Positions 59,218 through 64,000 of a stretch of 64,000 nucleotides of DNA are shown in pieces. The notes beneath the pieces were generated by a model. That model saw nothing but the letters and a program-made list of their open reading frames with translations. It was not told the origin of the DNA and did no database searches. This stretch comes from Dyella_D sp052115385 (lineage in GTDB: Bacteria; Pseudomonadota; Gammaproteobacteria; Xanthomonadales; Rhodanobacteraceae): positions 1 through 64,000 of the forward strand of contig NZ_JBFRGP010000003.1 of the NCBI RefSeq assembly GCF_052115385.1, in the 5' to 3' direction. The stretch's first letter is position 1; every line of letters starts with the position of its first letter. Both the position numbers and the translations under genes were made by a program.

Positions 59218-59874
59218 TCACTTGGCGCCGGACAGCTCGCGCTGGGCCAGCCACTGGGCCAGGGCCGAGAGCTGGTCGAGGGTCTTGATCTCGTTGCTGC
59301 GGTACTTGCCGTCGACCACGATGGTCGGGGTACCGTCCACGCCCCACTTCTGCACCAGCTCCAGGTCCTTCTTGATCTGCTGGGTCACCTCGGGCGAGGT
59401 GGCGATGGCCAGGAACTTGGCGCGGTCCACGCCCTGGGTGGCGTAGTAGTCGGCCAGCTCGTCCAGGGTGGAGATCGGGTACTGCTGCTCGAACTTCTTC
59501 TGGAACAGGTCCAGGTGGGTCTTCTCGACCACGCCCAGCTTCTCCGCCGCGTAGTAGGCGCGGGCGTAGGGCAGCCAGGCGTCGCTGAAGGCGGCCGGCA
59601 GCAGCTTGAACTTCACGTTCGGCGGCAGCAGCTTGCGCAACTCCTCGGCCTTCGGCGCGAAATGCGCGCAGTGGACGCAGCCGTAGGAGAACACCTCGAC
59701 CACTTCCACCTTGCCGTCCGCGCTGTAGCGCTGGGCGGGGCCGGCCAGGGTCACGTATTCCTTGCCCTCGGTGTACGGAGCGGTGCCGCTGGAATTGGAC
59801 GCCGTGCAGGCCGAGGTCAGGACCAGGCCGGCCAGCAGGGCGGCGACGCGCAGATGGGCAAAACGCTTGAACAT
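59218..59874 (-). CDS. dsbA: DsbA-type thiol:disulfide interchange lipoprotein (CVHC)
   Basis: A 218-residue periplasmic oxidant with a thioredoxin fold. A lipobox (LTSAC, Cys23) makes it a likely lipoprotein. The redox motif is SYGCVHCAHF (Cys66 and Cys69), with the cis-Pro loop in VDGTPTIVVDG. The dipeptide VH differs from PH of E. coli DsbA but is the one found in Neisseria DsbA proteins. It introduces disulfides in exported proteins. It is in tandem with a second DsbA-like lipoprotein, upstream. Confidence 0.92.
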   Translation of the reverse strand: MFKRFAHLRVAALLAGLVLTSACTASNSSGTAPYTEGKEYVTLAGPAQRYSADGKVEVVEVFSYGCVHCAHFAPKAEELRKLLPPNVKFKLLPAAFSDAWLPYARAYYAAEKLGVVEKTHLDLFQKKFEQQYPISTLDELADYYATQGVDRAKFLAIATSPEVTQQIKKDLELVQKWGVDGTPTIVVDGKYRSNEIKTLDQLSALAQWLAQRELSGAK

Positions 59875-59971
59875 GGGTTCTCTCCGCGAAACCGGCGGCC
59901 GTGGCCGCCGTGATGAATCGTGATGGCGGGCCTTTGTACCCGACCTTTGTAGCGCGCTTTTGTGACGGGCC

Positions 59972-60859
59972 TTACTTGCCCGCCGCTTCCTTGGCGACCA
60001 GCCACTTGGCCAGTTCGATCGACTGCGCGTAGCCGCCGGCGCTCTGGGCCGTGAAGCGGTACTTGCCGTCGATCACCATGGTCGGCGTGGAATCGACGCC
60101 ATAAGTGCGCACAAGTTCATCGGCGCGCTTGATCTTGGTGTTGATGCTGAAGGAACTGGCCACCGCGGCGAACTCCTTCGGATCGACGCCGTACTTGGCG
60201 TAGACCTTGGCGGCGTCGTCGATGGTCGGCAGCTCGCTGCTCGGACGCAGGCCGCTGCCGCTGGCGTTGTAGGAGGTCAGCTCGCGGGTGTCCCACACCG
60301 CGTTGAAGATCGCCTCGTGCGCCTTCTCGGCCACGCCCAGTGCTTCGGCGGCGTAGTAGGCGCGCTGGAACATGGGGAAGTTCTCGGCCGGATTGAACGA
60401 CACCGGCAGGTAGGCCACCTGGGTGCCGGCCGGCAGTTCCTGCGCCAGCTGCTTCATGGTCGGACGGAACTGGTTGCAGGCGGGGCAACCGTAGGAGAAC
60501 ACCTCGGTCACTTCGATCTTGTCGGTATTGCTGACCTTCGGCTGTGCCGGCTCGATGCGGAAGTACTGCTTGCCTTCCACCCACTTGCCGTCGTCGACGA
60601 AGGCCTGGGCTGGGCCCGAGGGCACCGGCGCCGCCGGGGCGGGCGTTTCGGTCTTGGTGCTGTCGCTGGCCGCGGCGGTGCTGGCGGCTGCAGGGGCGGC
60701 GGCCGTGGCCGGCGCGGCGGGCGCCGCCGGCTGCGCGGGTGCGCTGGCGGCCGGCGTCGGTGCGGCGGGCTGCTGGGCGGCGCTGCCGTTATCGCTGCCC
60801 TGGCTGCAGGCGGCCATCGCCAGCATCGAAACGAACAGGAACGGCAGGCGCTTCAGCAT
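59972..60859 (-). CDS. Second DsbA-type lipoprotein (CPAC) with Ala/Pro linker
   Basis: A 295-residue thioredoxin-fold lipoprotein. After the lipobox Cys18, about 65 residues of Ala/Pro-rich linker lead to the oxidoreductase domain with SYGCPACNQF (Cys125 and Cys128) and a cis-Pro loop STPTMVIDGK. The long linker may let it reach away from the membrane. The pair of different DsbA proteins suggests division of labour, for example oxidase versus haem protein maturation. GAGG precedes the ATG. Cytochrome c4 lies upstream on the same strand. Confidence 0.92.
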   Translation of the reverse strand: MLKRLPFLFVSMLAMAACSQGSDNGSAAQQPAAPTPAASAPAQPAAPAAPATAAAPAAASTAAASDSTKTETPAPAAPVPSGPAQAFVDDGKWVEGKQYFRIEPAQPKVSNTDKIEVTEVFSYGCPACNQFRPTMKQLAQELPAGTQVAYLPVSFNPAENFPMFQRAYYAAEALGVAEKAHEAIFNAVWDTRELTSYNASGSGLRPSSELPTIDDAAKVYAKYGVDPKEFAAVASSFSINTKIKRADELVRTYGVDSTPTMVIDGKYRFTAQSAGGYAQSIELAKWLVAKEAAGK

Positions 60860-60903
60860 GGGGAAACCTCGAGGTCGGGGCGTAACGGGGAGGGGAAAAC
60901 AAG

Positions 60904-60926
60904 AACGCCGGCCAGTGGCCGGCGTT
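60904..60926 (-). terminator. Terminator after the cytochrome c4 gene
   Basis: Arms AACGCCGGCC and GGCCGGCGTT around AGT. On the minus strand CTTGTTTTCC follows. It lies ten bases after the cytochrome c4 stop, between that gene and the second dsbA-type gene. Confidence 0.75.
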
Positions 60927-60936
60927 GTCGATCACG

Positions 60937-61728
60937 TCACGGCGTGGCGGGCTTGCTCGCCGCGCCGTCGGCGGCATGCAGGCCTTCGACGTAGCTGGCC
61001 AGTGCGGCGATGTCCTTCTCGTCGAGCTTCTGCGCGATGCTCGGCATGATCTTGGCGTGGGCGTCGTCGCCCCAGCTGGTGCCGTCGTGCATGGCCTTCA
61101 GCGTGGCCTGGATGTACTGCGCGTGCTGGCTGGTGAGCTGCGGATACATCGCGCCCGGATTGCCGCGGCCGTCGATGCTGTGGCAAGCCATGCAGGCCGG
61201 CACGCCCTTGGCGGCGTCGCCCTGGCGGTAGAGCTGCTCGCCGCGCTGGACCAGGGCCTGGTCGGCCACGCCCGGCAGCGCGCTCTTGCCGGCGAAATAA
61301 GCGCCGATGTCGTGCATGTCCTGCTCGGACAGGGCCGCGGCCATGCCCATCATGATCGGGTTCTGGCGCTTGCCGGACTTGAAGTTGCTGAGCTGCTGGG
61401 CGATGTACTGCTCGCTCTGGCCGGCCAGCTTGGGGTACTGCGCATCGCTGGAGTTGCCGTCCATGCCATGGCAGGCACCGCAGGCAGCGGCCTTGCCCTG
61501 GCCAGCGGTGGCGTCGCCGAGCTTGACCCCGCTATGGGCCGCTTCAGCGGCCGCGGCCGCTGGCTTTTCAGCCGTCGCCGCAGCGGAGGCGGCGGCCGCC
61601 GGCTGGGCCGACGTCGCAGCGGCGGGCTTGGCATCCTGTGCCGCAGCGACGCTGGCGGACAGTGCGAAGACGAGGGCTATGGCATATCCGAGTACAGCAG
61701 GCCGGGAACCAGCGGGCCGAAAACTCAT
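60937..61728 (-). CDS. Dihaem cytochrome c4
   Basis: A 263-residue periplasmic cytochrome with a signal peptide, an Ala-rich linker and two class I cytochrome c domains, each with a CXXCH haem site (CGACH and CMACH) and an axial Met downstream. Cytochrome c4 passes electrons to haem-copper oxidases such as the aa3 oxidase encoded in this window. GGAG precedes the ATG at 61728, and a strong promoter lies upstream. Confidence 0.95.
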   Translation of the reverse strand: MSFRPAGSRPAVLGYAIALVFALSASVAAAQDAKPAAATSAQPAAAASAAATAEKPAAAAAEAAHSGVKLGDATAGQGKAAACGACHGMDGNSSDAQYPKLAGQSEQYIAQQLSNFKSGKRQNPIMMGMAAALSEQDMHDIGAYFAGKSALPGVADQALVQRGEQLYRQGDAAKGVPACMACHSIDGRGNPGAMYPQLTSQHAQYIQATLKAMHDGTSWGDDAHAKIMPSIAQKLDEKDIAALASYVEGLHAADGAASKPATP

Positions 61729-61805
61729 ACACTTGTCTCCAGAAGAACTGCTATGGCTGCACGGCGCGCAAACGATCACGCTCCGTAACTGGCAGAAACC
61801 TTGGA

Positions 61806-61834
61806 ATTATCCCTGCCCCACCGGGGGCGGTCAA
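61806..61834 (-). promoter_or_regulatory. Sigma70-like promoter of cytochrome c4
   Basis: On the minus strand TTGACC (61829-61834), 17 bases and GATAAT (61806-61811), close to consensus. The transcript would start near 61799, about 70 bases before the gene. It lies between cytochrome c4 and the divergent engB. Confidence 0.75.
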
Positions 61835-61850
61835 ACCATCAGAATCGCTC

Positions 61851-62513
61851 ATGCCCATCGCCCCCAATCCGCTCCAGGGCGCCAGCTTCGTGCTGGCCGC
61901 TCACCGTATCGACCAATTGCCCGCCGACGCCGGTGCCGAGGTCGCCTTTGCCGGCCGCTCCAACGCCGGCAAATCCAGCGCGCTCAACAAGCTCACAGGC
62001 CACCATGGCCTGGCGCGCACCTCCAAGACGCCGGGCCGCACCCAGCAGATGGTGTCCTTCTCGCTGCCGCCGCTGGCGCGGGGCGAGGGGCTGGCGCCGC
62101 TGGACGCGCGCCTGATCGACCTGCCGGGCTACGGCTACGCCAAGGTGCCCGAGCCGCTGCGCGAGCACTGGAAGCGCGAGATCGACGCTTACCTGCACCA
62201 GCGCCGCAGCCTGCGCGGCGTGATCCTGATCGTGGACATCCGCCATCCGCTGAAGGAATTCGACCGGATGATGCTGGCCTTCTGCCAGGACACCGCGCTG
62301 CCTTGCCACGTGCTGCTGACCAAGGCCGACAAGCTCTCGCGCAACCAGGCCGCGCAGGCGCTGGCGGCGATGCGCAAGCAGTTCGAGGCCGAAGGGTTGC
62401 AGGCCGCCACGGCACAGGTGTTTTCTTCCTCGGAAGGCACCGGCGTGGACGAGGGACGGGCCGCGGTGATGGAGCTGCTGCGCCGCGAGCGCAACAACCC
62501 GCTCAGCGCGTAG
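61851..62513 (+). CDS. engB: Ribosome biogenesis GTPase EngB/YsxC
   Basis: A 220-residue GTPase needed for assembly of the 50S subunit. It shows the P-loop FAGRSNAGKSSALNKLTG, the switch motif in TPGRTQQMV, DLPGYGYAKVP and TKADKLSRNQ. The length and order are typical. The start at ATG 61851 is chosen because upstream codons lie in the cytochrome c4 promoter. Confidence 0.95.
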   Translation: MPIAPNPLQGASFVLAAHRIDQLPADAGAEVAFAGRSNAGKSSALNKLTGHHGLARTSKTPGRTQQMVSFSLPPLARGEGLAPLDARLIDLPGYGYAKVPEPLREHWKREIDAYLHQRRSLRGVILIVDIRHPLKEFDRMMLAFCQDTALPCHVLLTKADKLSRNQAAQALAAMRKQFEAEGLQAATAQVFSSSEGTGVDEGRAAVMELLRRERNNPLSA

Positions 62514-62517
62514 GCGC

Positions 62518-63018
62518 TCAACGCGCGGCGCTGTCCACCGCTTCCATGAAGACCGCGCACAGCGCCTCCATGCCGGCGCGGTCGTCGTCGTCGAAGCGCG
62601 CGACCAGGGGGCTGTCCACGTCCCACACGCCGAGCAGGCTGCCGTCCTTGCGCACCAGCGGCACCACGATTTCCGAATTCGACGCCGCATCGCAGGCGAT
62701 ATGCCCGGCGAATTCGTGCACGTCGCGCACCAGCTGGGTTTCACGCGTCTGCGCCGCGGTGCCGCACACGCCGCGGCCGATCGCGATGCGGATGCACGCC
62801 GGCTTGCCCTGGAACGGACCGACCACCAGCTCGTTGCCGTCGTACAGATAGAAGCCGGCCCAGTTGAAGTCCGGCAGGCTGTGGAAGACCAGCGCGGAGA
62901 AATTCGCCGCATTCGCGATCAGGTCCGGTTCGCCGGCCAGCATGCCGCGCATCTGTTCGCACAGTTCCGCATAGTGTTCCTGCTTGCTGGCGTAGGCGGC
63001 GGTGGCGACTTCGAACAT
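62518..63018 (-). CDS. Free methionine-R-sulfoxide reductase (GAF domain)
   Basis: A 166-residue GAF-domain protein matching fRMsr: WAGFYLYDGNELVVGPFQGK and the three redox cysteines in CIRIAIGRGVCGTAAQ and HIACDAASNSEIVVPL. It reduces free L-methionine-R-sulfoxide and protects against oxidants. The end converges with engB after four bases. The ATG at 63018 gives the usual N-terminus. It is divergent from bioD. Confidence 0.92.
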   Translation of the reverse strand: MFEVATAAYASKQEHYAELCEQMRGMLAGEPDLIANAANFSALVFHSLPDFNWAGFYLYDGNELVVGPFQGKPACIRIAIGRGVCGTAAQTRETQLVRDVHEFAGHIACDAASNSEIVVPLVRKDGSLLGVWDVDSPLVARFDDDDRAGMEALCAVFMEAVDSAAR

Positions 63019-63117
63019 GGCGGCGGATCCGGCGGCAAAGCCCGTATTATGCGCCCACTTCCTGTGCGGAGCGCCGCCGATGCGCCAGAGCCCTTCCTCG
63101 TCGTGCCGGAGCGCGGC

Positions 63118-63798
63118 ATGAGCATGCCCGCCGTGTTTATCGCCGGCACCGACACCGGCATCGGCAAGACCCACGCCGCCTGCGCACTGCTGCATGCGCT
63201 GCGCCAGGCGGGCGAATCGGCCTGCGGCATGAAGCCGGTGGCGAGCGGTTGTGTAGATACGCCGGACGGCCGCCGTAACGAAGATGCCCTGGCCCTGCTC
63301 GCCGCGGGCAGCGTGCCGCTGCCGTACGAGCTGGTGAATCCGATCGCGCTGCGCGAGCCGCTGTCGCCGCACCTGGCGGCCGCGCACGAAGGCGTCACCA
63401 TCGCCTTGCCGCCGCTGCGCGAAGCGTTCGAGGCGCTGCAGGCCAGCCACGACCGCGTGGTGGTGGAAGGCGTCGGCGGCTGGCTGGTGCCGCTGGCGCC
63501 GGGACTGTTCGCTTCGGATCTGGCCAAGGCCTGGGAGTTGCCGGTGATCCTGGTGGTCGGCCTGCGCCTGGGTTGTCTCAGCCATGCGCTGCTGACCGCG
63601 CGCGCGATTGCCGCGGACGGTTGCCGGCTGATCGGCTGGATCGCCAACCGCATCGATCCGGCGATGGAAGCCGCTGACGAAAACCTGGCGACATTGCGCA
63701 CCCTGCTGCCCGCGCCGTGCCTGGGCGTGCTGCCGCACGGCGAAGTGGAGCCCGCGCTCGCCGCGCGCCACGTGAACGTGAAGTCGATCATTGCTTGA
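63118..63798 (+). CDS. bioD: Dethiobiotin synthetase
   Basis: A 226-residue BioD that closes the ureido ring of biotin with CO2 and ATP. The P-loop GTDTGIGKTHAACALL (about residues 10-25), MKPVASGCVDTPDG and VEGVGGWLVPL are typical. GGAG lies in front of ATG 63118; a second ATG two codons later is possible. No other bio genes are in the window. Confidence 0.94.
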   Translation: MSMPAVFIAGTDTGIGKTHAACALLHALRQAGESACGMKPVASGCVDTPDGRRNEDALALLAAGSVPLPYELVNPIALREPLSPHLAAAHEGVTIALPPLREAFEALQASHDRVVVEGVGGWLVPLAPGLFASDLAKAWELPVILVVGLRLGCLSHALLTARAIAADGCRLIGWIANRIDPAMEAADENLATLRTLLPAPCLGVLPHGEVEPALAARHVNVKSIIA

Positions 63799-63858
63799 CG
63801 GGCGCTGGGGCATGCTTGCCCCACTCCGTACAGACAAGTCCCGCACCAGGAGCTCCGC

Positions 63859-64000
63859 ATGGCCAGCCGCAGCCACTTCTATCTTTCCATCGACGATCTC
63901 GCGCATGCCCGCGGGCCCGAGCCCAGCCTCAGCTATGCCGGCGCCGGTCCCAACGATTTCGCTGCGGCGCTGCAGCAGGCGCTGCGCGAGCCCGCGCTGT
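63859..64000 (+). CDS. Gene cut by the right edge
   Basis: An open frame from ATG 63859 with a strong AGGAG ribosome binding site runs to the window end (47 codons). It begins MASRSHFYLSIDDLAHARG and has no signal peptide. The short piece does not allow a firm family; it is probably a real gene because of its ribosome binding site and its place 60 bases after bioD. Confidence 0.7.
   Translation, partial: MASRSHFYLSIDDLAHARGPEPSLSYAGAGPNDFAAALQQALREPAL

Noticed and set aside
62701..63117. Long N-terminal extension of bioD
   Set aside because: The extra residues lie opposite the methionine sulfoxide reductase gene. The P-loop and ribosome binding site place the start at 63118.
1..64000. tRNA, rRNA, CRISPR arrays, prophage or transposase genes
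   Set aside because: None were seen. The repeated sequences are dispersed palindromic elements with unequal spacing, not CRISPR repeats.

Overview
The window is GC-rich chromosomal DNA from a gammaproteobacterium of the Xanthomonadales, most likely Rhodanobacteraceae (Dyella, Rhodanobacter, Frateuria or Luteibacter type). The assignment is inferred from protein character, from the pairing of a cytochrome c4 gene with two DsbA-like lipoprotein genes, from the pteridine reductase and MidA-type genes, and from scattered palindromic elements. No tRNA, rRNA, CRISPR array, prophage or transposase gene was seen.

Left part (1-8400): a short unassigned edge, a secreted pectin-acetylesterase/NOTUM-family hydrolase with a membrane-anchored helical partner, an AraC-type regulator with a plausible operator, an unrecognised basic protein with two LSPMK motifs, and bifunctional proline catabolic PutA, which has an AT-rich palindromic stretch at its domain junction.

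Respiratory cluster (8585-16803): a sigma70-like promoter precedes DUF2244, coxB, ctaD, a 45-residue assembly peptide and coxC, then a terminator. After a convergent DUF2909 gene come surf1, a Sco-like CxxxC protein, ctaA and ctaB. The aa3-type oxidase and its haem A pathway are present, but the usual Cox11 (ctaG) gene is missing from between ctaD and coxC.

Ion transport (16821-28097): a strong promoter starts a leader of about 630 bases before the Mg2+ P-type ATPase mgtA. It carries three small reading frames, one of them proline-rich, and a long hairpin that pairs over a Shine-Dalgarno sequence. A Na/Pi cotransporter and a three-gene heavy-metal-type RND efflux operon follow.

Hydrolase region (28306-37270): a secreted CehA/McbA-type PHP protein with tandem Ig-like domains is followed on the minus strand by an alpha/beta hydrolase, a methyltransferase bracketed by two palindromic elements, an SDR, a GDSL esterase, a beta-lactamase-like hydrolase, a GNAT acetyltransferase and a DedA protein.

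Information-processing and folate region (37389-45873): dnaG, yqeY and rpsU are split by three small inserted genes. tsaD, folB, folK, a DUF6159 membrane protein, a pteridine reductase and an EcsC-family protein follow.

Right part (46115-64000): a TonB-dependent receptor, a MidA-type methyltransferase, an LTA-synthase-like sulfatase, cca, an NDUFA9-like protein, a lytic transglycosylase, a membrane GH17 protein, an EEP-family hydrolase, two DsbA-like lipoproteins, cytochrome c4, engB, a free methionine-R-sulfoxide reductase, bioD and a gene cut by the window edge. Palindromic elements of about 90 bp recur through the window, mostly just after stop codons.
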